Positions 1 to 8,577 of a stretch of DNA of 64,000 nt are shown one piece after another. Both the position numbers and the translations under genes were made by a program. The stretch comes from Prevotella sp. (GTDB lineage: Bacteria > Bacteroidota > Bacteroidia > Bacteroidales > Bacteroidaceae). The notes beneath the pieces were generated by a model. That model saw only the letters and a program-made list of their open reading frames with translations, did no database searches and had not been told where the DNA came from. Numbering within the stretch: the stretch's first letter is position 1; every line of letters starts with the position of its first letter. The stretch spans positions 1 to 64,000 of the forward strand of contig JAGCDZ010000017.1 of NCBI GenBank assembly GCA_017650905.1, written 5' to 3'.

Positions 1-190
1 AAAAAGACAACGCTATCAGTAAGCAAAAATGATATTAGATTATATATATATTAGAATATATATATAATATAAATATATTTCACCCAATAGCAGTGGATAT
101 GATTTTAAACTGTCACACTGTCACACTGTAACGCTCATTATTAACCCTTTCAGCAAGCGTGCTTTTTTGCGTGCTTTTTTTGCGATAAAA
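1..190. other. AT-rich left edge, no gene seen
   Basis: No supportable coding region is visible. Positions 36-80 are almost pure A/T (tatata runs). An 8-bp unit TGTCACAC is repeated in tandem at 111-118 and 119-126. T-rich segments with GCGTGC occur twice near 155-180. The tract may be the tail of whatever lies left of the window. Confidence 0.5.
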
Positions 191-223
191 TTTGGAAGTG
201 CCTTGAATTTTTTTGTACCTTTG
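191..223 (+). promoter_or_regulatory. Bacteroidota-type promoter facing right
   Basis: TTTG at 191-194 is followed after 21 bases by TACCTTTG at 216-223, a full match to the Bacteroidota -33/-7 promoter consensus. No plus-strand reading frame starts downstream. The predicted transcript would begin near 230 and run into the 3' flank of the minus-strand DUF4293 gene, which suggests a small RNA. Confidence 0.55.
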
Positions 224-229
224 CATTGT

Positions 230-350
230 CTAAAAAAAGGCGGAATTTGCGGCCTAACTGGGTAACAAAAATTGCATAGCGCGCAGGCAATTGTTTCCTC
301 GGCAAAGCCAAAAACGAGCCAAGACAGTGTTCCTTGAAATGTTGTTACAA
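230..350 (+). ncRNA. candidate structured small RNA
   Basis: This is an orphan transcript predicted from the perfect promoter at 191-223. The segment can fold: GTAACAA (262-268) pairs with TTGTTAC (342-348) as an outer stem. Inside it AATTGC (270-275) pairs with GCAATT (287-292), and CTCG near 298-301 pairs with CGAG at 315-318. No open reading frame of note lies in this direction. A conserved Bacteroidales RNA such as the 6S-type RNA is possible, but I cannot match it to a known family by eye. Stem pairing is seen in the sequence; transcription is inferred. Confidence 0.3.
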
Positions 351-382
351 AAAAAATACACAGCAGAAAAACCACTGTGTAT
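349..382 (-). terminator. intrinsic terminator of the bamD-rpoZ-DUF4293 operon
   Basis: Read on the minus strand, ATACACAG (382-375) pairs with CTGTGTAT (363-356), an 8-bp perfect stem with an 11-base loop, followed directly by a run of at least seven T. It lies 25 bases after the DUF4293 stop codon. Confidence 0.8.
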
Positions 383-406
383 ATAATGCGACGATCGGCT
401 GAAAAA

Positions 407-868
407 TCAGCGGATGCGGTCGAGCGATCGTACAAGTTTCTCGTCTGCACGGATGGCGCGACGGGCCATGAGGTAGAGAATCAGCGCGATGGCGGGCAGC
501 ACTGCGGGCCAATGAGGGCGGAAATCTACAGTACCCCACGACTTATTGCCAGCCATCTGGCCTACGACGAAGAAGCAGACATACCATCCTAAGATAAGCA
601 AAGCATTGAGCGCACAGAAGAGGGCCTGCGCCTTGCGGTTGTGGAAAATGAAGATGGTATAGGTGCCGAGGGCGGCTGTGGGCAGCAGGATGGCCAGCAG
701 GGGCCACACGTCGAAATGACGCTTGCCGATGGGATCAGTGAACCAGAGGTTGTAGATTCTCGCCACATCAACGCCTCCCAGGTTGAAGGCACCAATCTGC
801 ATACACAGACAAATGACCGTCAGAATGACGGCCACTATCAGGTAAATGGTCTGTTTACGTTGCCACAT
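407..868 (-). CDS. DUF4293 family membrane protein
   Basis: 153 residues, resembling the DUF4293 family of small Bacteroidota membrane proteins of unknown function. Four hydrophobic segments are visible: residues about 8-28, 50-75, 82-104 and 120-136. The N-terminus MWQRKQT and the short basic C-terminus suggest both ends are cytoplasmic. It is the last gene of a minus-strand operon with bamD and rpoZ, 20 bases after rpoZ, and is closed by the terminator at 349-382. The association with omega and BamD is conserved in the phylum to my knowledge, but it does not reveal a role. Confidence 0.8.
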   Translation of the reverse strand: MWQRKQTIYLIVAVILTVICLCMQIGAFNLGGVDVARIYNLWFTDPIGKRHFDVWPLLAILLPTAALGTYTIFIFHNRKAQALFCALNALLILGWYVCFFVVGQMAGNKSWGTVDFRPHWPAVLPAIALILYLMARRAIRADEKLVRSLDRIR

Positions 869-888
869 AAGAACAAGAACCTACGTGA

Positions 889-1224
889 TTAATCGAACAT
901 AGGATTCTCACGAGAGGGGTCACGCCAGTAGACCTTGTCCTCGATAAACTCCTGTGTTGCCAGCAGCGTGGGCTTCGGCAGCTTCTCGTAATAGCGTGAG
1001 ATCTCTATCTGCTCGCGATTCTCGAATACCTCCTCGAGGGAGTCATTGTAAGAAGCGAACTCAGCCAGCTTCTTGGAGAGGTCCTCCTTGATCTGGCCGC
1101 TGATCTGATTGGCGCGCTTGGCGATGATGGCCACACTCTCGTAGATATTGTCGGTATCACGACAGAGGTCCATAATGTTGCGGGTCACGGTATTGACCGG
1201 TGCTTTTGATTTCTTGTAATCCAT
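889..1224 (-). CDS. rpoZ: RNA polymerase omega subunit (Rpb6-like)
   Basis: 111 residues. It matches the Bacteroidota form of the omega/Rpb6 subunit, which stabilises the beta' subunit during RNA polymerase assembly. The opening MDYKK followed by TVTRNIMDL, the helix with IIAKRANQI (residues about 34-42) and the stretch ENREQIEISRYYEKLPKPT are hallmarks of this protein in the phylum. It lies 59 bases after bamD and 20 bases before the DUF4293 gene. No separate promoter motif is obvious in the bamD gap, which carries low-complexity TTTACAA-like repeats, so it is probably transcribed with bamD. Confidence 0.88.
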   Translation of the reverse strand: MDYKKSKAPVNTVTRNIMDLCRDTDNIYESVAIIAKRANQISGQIKEDLSKKLAEFASYNDSLEEVFENREQIEISRYYEKLPKPTLLATQEFIEDKVYWRDPSRENPMFD

Positions 1225-1283
1225 AATGTATATTTACAATTTACAAATTTACGATTTGTGATTTAATTCTGTTCTTTTACCAT

Positions 1284-2111
1284 TTAATCTTTTATCACCT
1301 TCTTGCATTTGGCGATGAACTTCTCGGCGACACGCACGTCCTTTGAATCGGGGAACTCGTTGATGAAGCCGTAGCACTCGTCCTCAGCATCACGGTAACG
1401 GTCGAGGCGGCGATCCTCTGTGCTATTCTCTGCCAGTTCGAACTTGCTCTTCATGATGAGCAACGAAAACTGTTCGCGCATGGAGCAGAAGGGATAGGTC
1501 TTCAGCGCATTCTGAGCAGTGATGATGCACGCAGTATAATTGCTCTCATCGTTCTTGTTGATGTTGCCGAAATAGCCACCGAGATTATAGTAGAGTTCTG
1601 CAGAGAGATACTCCTTCATGATGAGCTTATCCTCCAACTCATAGAGTCGCTTCTGGGCAGCGGGGCGCAGCTTTGAATCGGGATAGAGGTCGAGGAAGTT
1701 CTGATAGGCATTGATGGCGCCGATCGTGGGCGACTGGTCGAGACGGGGCTCGGGGGCACTCTCGTAGAGGGCCTGACCCACGTAATAGGCAGCAGCTTCG
1801 GCATACGTACCACGCGGGTAGCTGCTGGCGTACTTCTTGAAAGTGGCAGAGGCAGCCTCAAAGTCACCATTGCAGTACTGCGCCATACCCAGCATATAGA
1901 GACACTCCTGTGCCTCTTCGCTCGCCTTCTTCATGGTAACAAGTTCTTCCAGCAAGACCGATGCCTGCTGGAACTTATTATTGGCGAAGGCCTCCTTGGC
2001 ATACTCATACTTGTAAGTGTCGTCTGCCGACTTGTAGACCCTATTGAATTCTCCCGCGCAACTGCACAGAAACAGCATCGCGCACGAACCTATTATGATA
2101 CTTTTTTTCAT
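1284..2111 (-). CDS. bamD: BamD-like outer membrane assembly lipoprotein
   Basis: 275 residues from the chosen start. The lipoprotein signal MKKSIIIGSCAMLFLCSC has lipobox LCSC, so the mature protein starts at Cys18 and is anchored in the outer membrane. The body is made of TPR-like helical repeats (EAFANNKFQQASVLLEEL, AQYCNGDFEAASATFKKY, YPRGTYAEAAAYYVGQ), the BamD/YfiO pattern. BamD works with BamA to insert beta-barrel proteins. A longer reading frame reaches 2150, but the promoter -7 element at 2121-2128 lies inside it, and only the Met at 2111 gives a signal peptide. First gene of an operon with rpoZ and the DUF4293 gene. Confidence 0.9.
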   Translation of the reverse strand: MKKSIIIGSCAMLFLCSCAGEFNRVYKSADDTYKYEYAKEAFANNKFQQASVLLEELVTMKKASEEAQECLYMLGMAQYCNGDFEAASATFKKYASSYPRGTYAEAAAYYVGQALYESAPEPRLDQSPTIGAINAYQNFLDLYPDSKLRPAAQKRLYELEDKLIMKEYLSAELYYNLGGYFGNINKNDESNYTACIITAQNALKTYPFCSMREQFSLLIMKSKFELAENSTEDRRLDRYRDAEDECYGFINEFPDSKDVRVAEKFIAKCKKVIKD

Positions 2112-2120
2112 ATCGGGGTG

Positions 2121-2151
2121 CAAAGTTACGATTTTTCGGCAAAATAACAAA
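2121..2151 (-). promoter_or_regulatory. promoter of bamD operon
   Basis: On the minus strand TTTG (2151-2148), 19 bases, then TAACTTTG (2128-2121). This is a full Bacteroidota promoter. Transcription would start about 3-5 bases before the bamD ATG at 2111, so the leader is extremely short. Confidence 0.7.
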
Positions 2152-2201
2152 GTTTTTTTCCAAATTTATGCATTCTGCGTCATTTATTATGAATTATTTC
2201 G

Positions 2202-2209
2202 TATCTTTG
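2202..2209 (+). promoter_or_regulatory. -7 element of uvrB
   Basis: TATCTTTG ends only 9 bases before the ATG at 2219. No clear TTTG lies at the right upstream distance. The position rules out the two upstream in-frame Met codons (2168 and 2189) as starts and implies a leaderless or nearly leaderless mRNA. Confidence 0.55.
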
Positions 2210-2218
2210 CACTTTGTT

Positions 2219-4258
2219 ATGAGTGATTTTATACTGACTTCACCTTATCAGCCGACAGGAGACCAACCTGAGGCCATCAGGGAACTGACGGAAGGATTGC
2301 AGCGCGGCGACAAGTCGCAAGTGCTGCTTGGAGTGACGGGTTCGGGAAAGACCTTCACGATGGCAAACGTCATCGCCCAGGTGAACCGCCCTACCCTCAT
2401 CCTGAGCCACAACAAGACGCTGGCAGCCCAGCTCTATGACGAGATGAGGGGTTTCTTCCCCGAGAATGCCGTAGAGTATTATGTCAGTTATTATGACTAC
2501 TACCAGCCAGAAGCCTATCTGCCCGCCAGTGACACCTATATTGAGAAAGACCTCTCCATCAACGAAGAGATAGACCGGTTAAGGCTTTCTGCCGTATCTA
2601 ATTTGTTGTCAGGAAGAAAGGATGTAGTCGTCGTGTCATCGGTTTCATGCATCTACGGTATGGGAAGTCCGGTAGCCTTGCAGGAGAACGTCATCACCCT
2701 GCACGTCGGTCAGAAACTGGATCGCAACATGTTGTTAAGGAATTTGGTAATGGCCCTCTATGTCCGTAACGACGTGGATCTGCAACGCGGCAACTTCCGT
2801 GTGAAGGGCGACACCGTCGACATCGCAATGGCCTACAGCGAGGTAGTGTTGCGCGTGACCTTCTGGGACGACGAGATCGACGCCATTGAGGAAGTAGACG
2901 CCGTCACTTTCGACCGCTTGGCCCGCTTCGAGGAATACAAACTCTACCCCGCCAACCTCTTTATGACCTCGCAGGAGCAGACCAACATCGCCATCCGCGA
3001 GATTCAGGACGACCTGATGCAGCAGGTGGCCTACTTCGAGGAGCTGGGCGACGGCATCAAGGCACAACGTATCAAGGAGCGCGTGGAGTACGATATGGAG
3101 ATGATCAAGGAGCTGGGCCATTGCTCGGGCATCGAGAATTACAGCCGCTACTTCGATGGGCGCAAGGCAGGCGAAAGGCCCTATTGTCTGCTCGATTTCT
3201 TCCCCGACGATTACCTGATGATTATCGATGAGAGTCATGTGTCGGTTCCCCAGATACGGGCGATGTACGGCGGTGACAGAGCTAGAAAGACCAACCTCGT
3301 GGAATACGGTTTCCGTCTGCCAGCCGCTTTCGACAATCGTCCGCTGACCTTCGAGGAGTTCCATAAGATGGTGAATCAGGTAATCTACGTCTCGGCCACA
3401 CCCGCCGACTACGAGCTGGAAGAGGCCGAGGGTGTGGTGGTGGAACAGGTCATCCGCCCCACAGGACTATTGGACCCCGAGATTGAGGTGCGCAAGAGCG
3501 AAAACCAGATTGACGATCTGATGGACGAGATACTCACCCGCAGTCATCGCGGCGAACGTGTACTCGTGACAACATTGACGAAGCGTATGGCCGAGGAACT
3601 GAGCGGCTATCTGCTCGACCATCACATCGCCACTGCCTATATCCACAGCGACGTGTCGACATTGGACCGTGTGAAGATACTCACCGACCTCAGACAAGGC
3701 ACGTATGATGTGCTCGTGGGTGTGAACCTGCTACGTGAGGGGCTTGACCTGCCGGAGGTATCGCTCGTAGCCATCCTCGATGCCGATAAGGAGGGATTCC
3801 TGCGCAACCATCGCAGTCTGACACAGACAGCAGGCCGTGCGGCAAGAAACGTAAACGGCAAGGTAATCATGTATGCCGACACCATCACCGCCTCGATGCA
3901 GCTGACCATCGACGAGACGCTGCGACGCCGGACGAAGCAGATACAATATAACGAGGCACACGGCATCACTCCTACACAGATTGTAAAGAATCTGAGCGTG
4001 AGCGCCCTCCAGAAAGAGAATCGCGCCGATACAAAGGAGATGCTGCGCAACATCGGTGTGGCTGCGGAAAGCGGACATGCAGGTGTGATGATGACAGCCG
4101 ACCCTATTATCGGGCAGATGACGCGCGAACAGCTGCAAAAGCTGCTGCTTGAGACCACGCGCAAGATGAAGGAGGCCGCCAAACAACTGGATTTCCTTCA
4201 GGCAGCACAGTATCGCGACGAGGTGTTTAGACTGCAAGAGCAGTTAGAACTCAAATAG
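2219..4258 (+). CDS. uvrB: UvrABC excinuclease subunit B
   Basis: 679 residues, normal for UvrB. This ATP-dependent damage-verification helicase of nucleotide excision repair receives DNA from UvrA and recruits UvrC. Visible: Walker A GVTGSGKT (residues 38-45), the beta-hairpin region rich in Tyr (YYVSYYDYYQPEAY, about 90-105) that wedges between strands, helicase motif DESH near residue 335, motif VI region QTAGRAARN, and the C-terminal UVR coiled-coil motif (about 640-676) that binds UvrC. The start at 2219 gives MSDFILTSPYQPTGDQPEAI, aligning with the family N-terminus. A single gene, divergent from bamD, with its own -7 element. Confidence 0.97.
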   Translation: MSDFILTSPYQPTGDQPEAIRELTEGLQRGDKSQVLLGVTGSGKTFTMANVIAQVNRPTLILSHNKTLAAQLYDEMRGFFPENAVEYYVSYYDYYQPEAYLPASDTYIEKDLSINEEIDRLRLSAVSNLLSGRKDVVVVSSVSCIYGMGSPVALQENVITLHVGQKLDRNMLLRNLVMALYVRNDVDLQRGNFRVKGDTVDIAMAYSEVVLRVTFWDDEIDAIEEVDAVTFDRLARFEEYKLYPANLFMTSQEQTNIAIREIQDDLMQQVAYFEELGDGIKAQRIKERVEYDMEMIKELGHCSGIENYSRYFDGRKAGERPYCLLDFFPDDYLMIIDESHVSVPQIRAMYGGDRARKTNLVEYGFRLPAAFDNRPLTFEEFHKMVNQVIYVSATPADYELEEAEGVVVEQVIRPTGLLDPEIEVRKSENQIDDLMDEILTRSHRGERVLVTTLTKRMAEELSGYLLDHHIATAYIHSDVSTLDRVKILTDLRQGTYDVLVGVNLLREGLDLPEVSLVAILDADKEGFLRNHRSLTQTAGRAARNVNGKVIMYADTITASMQLTIDETLRRRTKQIQYNEAHGITPTQIVKNLSVSALQKENRADTKEMLRNIGVAAESGHAGVMMTADPIIGQMTREQLQKLLLETTRKMKEAAKQLDFLQAAQYRDEVFRLQEQLELK

Positions 4259-4333
4259 CTTAAATATATTGTCACCCAAGTCATACAGATTTGTTAAAAA
4301 ACAACAAGGCGCAACAAGTTTTCTGTATTCACG

Positions 4334-4365
4334 TTTCGTGATTCACTTTTTTATTTGTAATTTTG
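4334..4365 (+). promoter_or_regulatory. promoter of the DUF4468-porin cluster
   Basis: TAATTTTG at 4358-4365 is a good -7 element. TTTC at 4334-4337, 20 bases upstream, is a near match to the -33 box. The -33 part lies inside a small dyad TTCACG-TTT-CGTGA (4329-4341). The leader to the ATG at 4427 is about 55 bases. Confidence 0.5.
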
Positions 4366-4426
4366 CCGCCAATATAATAAATAAAGTGATCTGTGAGATC
4401 TGTGTGAGAATAAAAAAGAAAAAGAG

Positions 4427-5047
4427 ATGAAAAAGATTTTGATAACCCTGCTGATGGCTATGCCTCTGCTGGCCGCAGCACAGGACAACACTTGGGAGAG
4501 AGTGGAAATAGCCTCCGCCCAAAGCACCAACCCCGATGCAAAATATCTGGCTGAGGGCGCTGTACCCGAGGTAGACGGCAAAGTTTGCTGGCAGAAAGTC
4601 ATCGACGCCCCTGGGAAGTCGGCGCAGCAGATCTACGACATCCTGTTGGCACAGCTCAACAAGATGGTGAAAGAGGAAAATCAAATGATGGAGCGGAGTA
4701 AGGTGGCCATTCAGAATCAGGCCAATCACCAGCTGGGCGCAACCTTCCACGAGTGGCTCGTCTTCAAGAGCACGGCTCTCAACCTCGACCGTACCGTGAT
4801 GAACTTCCAACTTATCGTGAACTGCAGCGACGGTAAGGCCGACGTTCAGATGACACGTATCAGTTACGACTACGAACTGGAGCGCGACCCCACCCACTAT
4901 GCGGCAGAAGAATGGATTACCGACAAGTATGCCGTCAACAAAAAGCGTACGAAGCTGCTCAAGCTCTCGGCTAAGTTCCGTAGGAAGACCATCGACCGTA
5001 AGGATTACATCTTTAACAAGTTTACCACACTTCTGAACGAGAAATGA
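4427..5047 (+). CDS. DUF4468-type exported protein
   Basis: 206 residues with a signal peptide (MKKILITLLMAMPLLAAAQ, cleavage after about residue 19), so periplasmic or surface associated. The central part (VCWQKVIDAPGKSAQQIYDILLAQLNKM and the strands FQLIVNCSDGKADVQMTRISYDYEL) resembles the DUF4468 domain of Bacteroidota exported proteins, whose function is unknown. First gene of a tight three-gene run: its stop codon overlaps the next start as ATGA (5044-5047). Co-translation with a small membrane protein and a porin suggests an envelope role; that is inference. Confidence 0.7.
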   Translation: MKKILITLLMAMPLLAAAQDNTWERVEIASAQSTNPDAKYLAEGAVPEVDGKVCWQKVIDAPGKSAQQIYDILLAQLNKMVKEENQMMERSKVAIQNQANHQLGATFHEWLVFKSTALNLDRTVMNFQLIVNCSDGKADVQMTRISYDYELERDPTHYAAEEWITDKYAVNKKRTKLLKLSAKFRRKTIDRKDYIFNKFTTLLNEK

Positions 5048-5211
5048 GCAAGGATCAAATCCGCAACGCGTTGAACCTGATCTTCATGATTGTGGCGGTG
5101 GTGGGCGTGGTTATTTACCTCACCGATGACAAGACGAAGGGTATTATTGTGATTCTCATCGCCATGTGCTTTAAGATGGCGGAAGCCTCAATGAGAATGT
5201 TTAATAAATGA
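5044..5211 (+). CDS. 55-aa double-spanning membrane protein
   Basis: 55 codons starting MSKDQIRNALNLIF. Two hydrophobic helices are visible (residues about 10-26 and 33-43), separated by a charged turn TDDKTKG, giving a hairpin in the inner membrane with basic ends. It overlaps the preceding gene by ATGA (5044-5047) and the following porin gene by ATGA (5208-5211), so it is almost surely translated by coupling. I do not recognise a family. Real-gene evidence is the exact packing between two genes plus the coherent two-helix pattern. Confidence 0.75.
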   Translation: MSKDQIRNALNLIFMIVAVVGVVIYLTDDKTKGIIVILIAMCFKMAEASMRMFNK

Positions 5212-7541
5212 AGATAAGACTATTTTTAATGCTGCTCGCAATGCTGGCCGTCAGACCCCTGATGGCACAGGACACCTATAACCAGATAGACGAGATGGGC
5301 AATGTGACGCAGCGCAACCAGAACTTCAACAAACACAACAACGACACCACCTCGAAGAACAAGGAGATACCCAAGGGACTGAAAACGTGGACGGTGGACC
5401 GGAAATTCGGTAATATAATCCCCACACAACCCGACACCGTACACCATCTTTTCCCACAGAGCCTCTTCAACTCGGGTGTCTATGGCCAATACAATACCAT
5501 CGGCAATAACTATTCCGCCCGACAGAACCGTATCTTCATCGACCGCAAGGAGAGCAGCTCGTTCATCTTCACCGACCCCTACTCCTTTTTCATGAAGGAT
5601 CCCGACGAGTTTCAATTTACCAATACCCTATCACCACTCACCTACCTGACTTACGACAACTGCGGCGACAAGCAGCATGGAGAAGACAGGCTCGATGCGA
5701 AGTTTGCCGTGAATGTGAACAAGCGTCTAGGTTTCGGATTCCAGATGACCTACGACTACGCTCGCGGCTACTACAATAGTCAGAGTGTGTCGCACTTCAA
5801 CGGTTCACTCTTTGCTACCTATCTGGGCGACCGTTATAACGCTCACTTCCTCTTTTCGACGAACCACCAGAAGGCGACAGAAAACGGTGGTATCACCAAC
5901 GATGAGTATATCCTACACCCGGAATCATATACCGACGCCTTCACTGACGATGAGATTCCAACGGTGCTAACACAGACCTGGAACCGTAATGATAACATAC
6001 ACGTATTCCTGAGTCACCGCTATAACATCGGTTTCTACCGTCAAGTGCCGATGACCGAAGAAGAACTCAAGGCCCGCGAGTTTGCCAAGGCCGCCCTGGA
6101 GGAGAAGGAAAAACTGGAGCAGAAAAAAGAGAATCCTGATGCGCCTAAAGGGCGTGAGACGGCAGCCCCGAAAGGTCGTCCCGAGGGTGCCGCCATCGCA
6201 GGCATGGAGCCTCCAAAGGAGAAGATCAGCGAGGCCATAGACACCACCCGTATCCAGGTAGACAGTCAGGAGAAACTCGATAGTCTGAACCGTCTCCAAG
6301 CCATTCAGGACTCCATCGATGCCACAATGAAAAAGGAATATGTGCCCGTGACCAGTATCATCCATACGCTGGAACTGCACAACTACAAGCGTACCTATCT
6401 GGCCTACACTTCGCCAAAAGACTATTATTTTGCCAGGAATTATTCGGTTTTGGGCGGCGACAGCATCGATGACATTACCAAACACCTCCAGATAAAGAAC
6501 ACCTTCGGACTGGCGTTACTCGAAGGCTTCAACAAATATATGAAGGCCGGATTGAAGGCCTTCGTCACCCACGAGTATCGCCGGTATATCATGCCCGACA
6601 CACTCAACGGTACAACCTTCCAGCAGCGATGGACAGAGCAGAACGTAAGCATCGGCGGGCAAATCAACAAGACCGAGGGCAAGACGCTCCACTTCAACCT
6701 GACGGGTGAATTCTGGGTAGCCGGAGAAGATGCCAGTCAGATGAAACTCGACTTTAATACCGACCTGAACTTTGCACTCTTCAAGGATACCGTTCGCGTA
6801 GCAGCCAAAGCGTTCTTTCACCGGCTGAACCCATCGTTCTACTATCGCCGCTATCACTCGCAGCACCTGTGGTGGGACAAGCAGAACGACTTCAAACAGG
6901 AGATGCGTACCAGGATTGAGGGCAATCTGTCGTACTCGCTGACGAACACCCGCCTGCGTCTGGCTATTGAGGAGATACAGAACTATACCTACTTCGGCAT
7001 GAGCTACGACCATACCTATGATGGCGACAACAAAAGCAATGGACGTAAGAACATGATAGCGGATGTCTATCAGGAAGGTGGCAATATCAACCTGCTCACG
7101 GCGCAACTGTATCAGGACTTCCGTCTCGGCCCGCTGAACTGGGAGAATATCATCACCTATCAGAATTCCAGCAACACCGACGTATTGCCATTACCCGACC
7201 TCAACATCTTCTCGAACCTCTATCTGAAGTTCAAGATCGCCCGCGTGCTCGATGTGGAGCTGGGCGGCAATGTGACCTACTTCACCAAATATGAGGCTCC
7301 AGACTTCTGTCCGACTCTCAATCAGTTTGCCGTGCAGAAGAATACTGCAAACCGTGTGGAATTAGGAGAGTTCCCCTTCGTGGATGTCTATGCCAACCTA
7401 AAACTGAAGGGTGTACGATTCTTCGTGATAATGAGCAATGTGCTCTACAGTTCAGCTAACAGAAAATATTTCACTACACCCCACTACCCGATGAACGGCA
7501 GTGTGATACACATGGGTGTATCCTGGCCCTTCTTCAATTAG
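5208..7541 (+). CDS. putative outer-membrane porin (Porin_10-like)
   Basis: 777 residues. Signal peptide MKIRLFLMLLAMLAVRPLMA, then a short extended region and a long series of alternating beta strands typical of a large outer-membrane barrel; the last residues end in aromatic WPFFN, as barrel proteins often do. It resembles the 'putative porin' family of Bacteroidota. A low-complexity charged insert (residues about 285-380: EEELKAREFAKAALEEKEK..., then Pro/Gly-rich) lies between barrel halves and may be a periplasmic or surface loop. Last gene of the cluster starting at 4427, convergent with menA after 22 bases. Confidence 0.8.
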   Translation: MKIRLFLMLLAMLAVRPLMAQDTYNQIDEMGNVTQRNQNFNKHNNDTTSKNKEIPKGLKTWTVDRKFGNIIPTQPDTVHHLFPQSLFNSGVYGQYNTIGNNYSARQNRIFIDRKESSSFIFTDPYSFFMKDPDEFQFTNTLSPLTYLTYDNCGDKQHGEDRLDAKFAVNVNKRLGFGFQMTYDYARGYYNSQSVSHFNGSLFATYLGDRYNAHFLFSTNHQKATENGGITNDEYILHPESYTDAFTDDEIPTVLTQTWNRNDNIHVFLSHRYNIGFYRQVPMTEEELKAREFAKAALEEKEKLEQKKENPDAPKGRETAAPKGRPEGAAIAGMEPPKEKISEAIDTTRIQVDSQEKLDSLNRLQAIQDSIDATMKKEYVPVTSIIHTLELHNYKRTYLAYTSPKDYYFARNYSVLGGDSIDDITKHLQIKNTFGLALLEGFNKYMKAGLKAFVTHEYRRYIMPDTLNGTTFQQRWTEQNVSIGGQINKTEGKTLHFNLTGEFWVAGEDASQMKLDFNTDLNFALFKDTVRVAAKAFFHRLNPSFYYRRYHSQHLWWDKQNDFKQEMRTRIEGNLSYSLTNTRLRLAIEEIQNYTYFGMSYDHTYDGDNKSNGRKNMIADVYQEGGNINLLTAQLYQDFRLGPLNWENIITYQNSSNTDVLPLPDLNIFSNLYLKFKIARVLDVELGGNVTYFTKYEAPDFCPTLNQFAVQKNTANRVELGEFPFVDVYANLKLKGVRFFVIMSNVLYSSANRKYFTTPHYPMNGSVIHMGVSWPFFN

Positions 7542-7563
7542 AAATCTGGCCGGACTAAATCAG

Positions 7564-8478
7564 CTAGACCAGCAGAAGGCCAACCGATACACAAACTCCG
7601 TAAATAAAGATATTGCGCGCTGTATCTCCCAAACAGATATTCAGCGCCTTTCCTTTATCTATCCGTTTGATCTTCAGATAGGTATAGATATGGAAAATGA
7701 GATAGACAAAGGGCAGGAAGAACGCCAGAGGGTGGCCGTTCATAAAGAAAGTGAACCCCAAGATCATGGCTCCAATGCCCACACCCAAATAGAGCTGCAG
7801 GCCTGCCTTGGCACCTAAATTCACCACGAGTGTATTCTTTCCCGCCTCACGATCGGTCTCGCGGTCGCGGAAGTTATTCACCAACAGCAATGCATCAATC
7901 ACCATACCACAGGCCACTGAGGCGAGGAACACCTCCCACGTCACCGTATGGAACTGCACATAATAGGTGATGCAAACAGGCACGATGCCAAAGAACACCA
8001 GCACCAGCACATCGCCCAGCCCCATATACGACAGATGGGTGGTATAGAGGAAGCAGAATACGATGCAGACGAGGCCGATGAGAATCATCTCGAATCCGCC
8101 CCAATAGACAAGGGGCAAGCCCACAATACAAGCCAGACAGGTGGTGGCGGCGATGGCTTTCTTCATCGAGTCAAGTTTCACCCAGCCCATCGCACAAGCG
8201 CGACGAGGTCCTAAGCGCGTTTCATTATTATCCGTGCCATTAGCAAAGTCAAAGAAGTCGTTGATGAAATTAGCATCGATCTGCATAATGAAGGCGAAGA
8301 GGAGGCACAGCACGGCTGCCACCCAGCTGAACACATCATCGCCATAGGTCTTCGCATCAACATACGCCAAAGATACACCAATCATCACAGGAACGGCCGC
8401 ACCCGACAACGTTTTGGGACGAGCAGCCAAGAGCCAAGCTTTCATGGAATTGGTCTCGATTCTCTTCTCTTCCAACAT
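7564..8478 (-). CDS. menA: 1,4-dihydroxy-2-naphthoate polyprenyltransferase
   Basis: 304 residues from the chosen Met at 8478. This UbiA-family membrane prenyltransferase attaches a polyprenyl chain to DHNA to make demethylmenaquinone, the quinone of anaerobic respiration. Visible: ARPKTL near the N-terminus, the first Asp-rich motif INDFFDFANGTD (about residues 65-77) that binds the Mg-diphosphate, the second Asp-rich region NNFRDRETDREAGK, and eight or nine hydrophobic segments. The reading frame extends to 8562, but the -7 element at 8498-8505 excludes a start upstream of it; Met at 8445 is an alternative. A single gene, divergent from the HD-domain gene. Confidence 0.92.
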   Translation of the reverse strand: MLEEKRIETNSMKAWLLAARPKTLSGAAVPVMIGVSLAYVDAKTYGDDVFSWVAAVLCLLFAFIMQIDANFINDFFDFANGTDNNETRLGPRRACAMGWVKLDSMKKAIAATTCLACIVGLPLVYWGGFEMILIGLVCIVFCFLYTTHLSYMGLGDVLVLVFFGIVPVCITYYVQFHTVTWEVFLASVACGMVIDALLLVNNFRDRETDREAGKNTLVVNLGAKAGLQLYLGVGIGAMILGFTFFMNGHPLAFFLPFVYLIFHIYTYLKIKRIDKGKALNICLGDTARNIFIYGVCVSVGLLLV

Positions 8479-8497
8479 ATTTTTTACTATTTTCGTG

Positions 8498-8505
8498 CAA
8501 ATATA
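8498..8505 (-). promoter_or_regulatory. -7 element of menA
   Basis: On the minus strand TATATTTG followed by C, about 19 bases before the ATG at 8478. It forms a divergent pair with the plus-strand element at 8549-8556; the two -7 boxes are only 43 bases apart, so the polymerases would compete for the same DNA. Confidence 0.6.
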
Positions 8506-8548
8506 CAAAAAAATTGTGAATGTTGGATGACGAATGATGTTTTTTTCG

Positions 8549-8556
8549 TATATTTG
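8549..8556 (+). promoter_or_regulatory. -7 element of HD-domain gene
   Basis: TATATTTG followed by C, 21 bases before the ATG at 8578. A weak TTGG lies upstream. Its position inside the longer reading frame that begins at 8527 supports the internal start. Confidence 0.55.
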
Positions 8557-8577
8557 CATCAAAATACAGACTTATCT

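Noticed and set aside
121-450. 109-codon minus-strand frame over the left intergenic region
   Set aside because: It spans the terminator of the bamD operon and overlaps the DUF4293 gene in another frame; low-complexity sequence without a start context.
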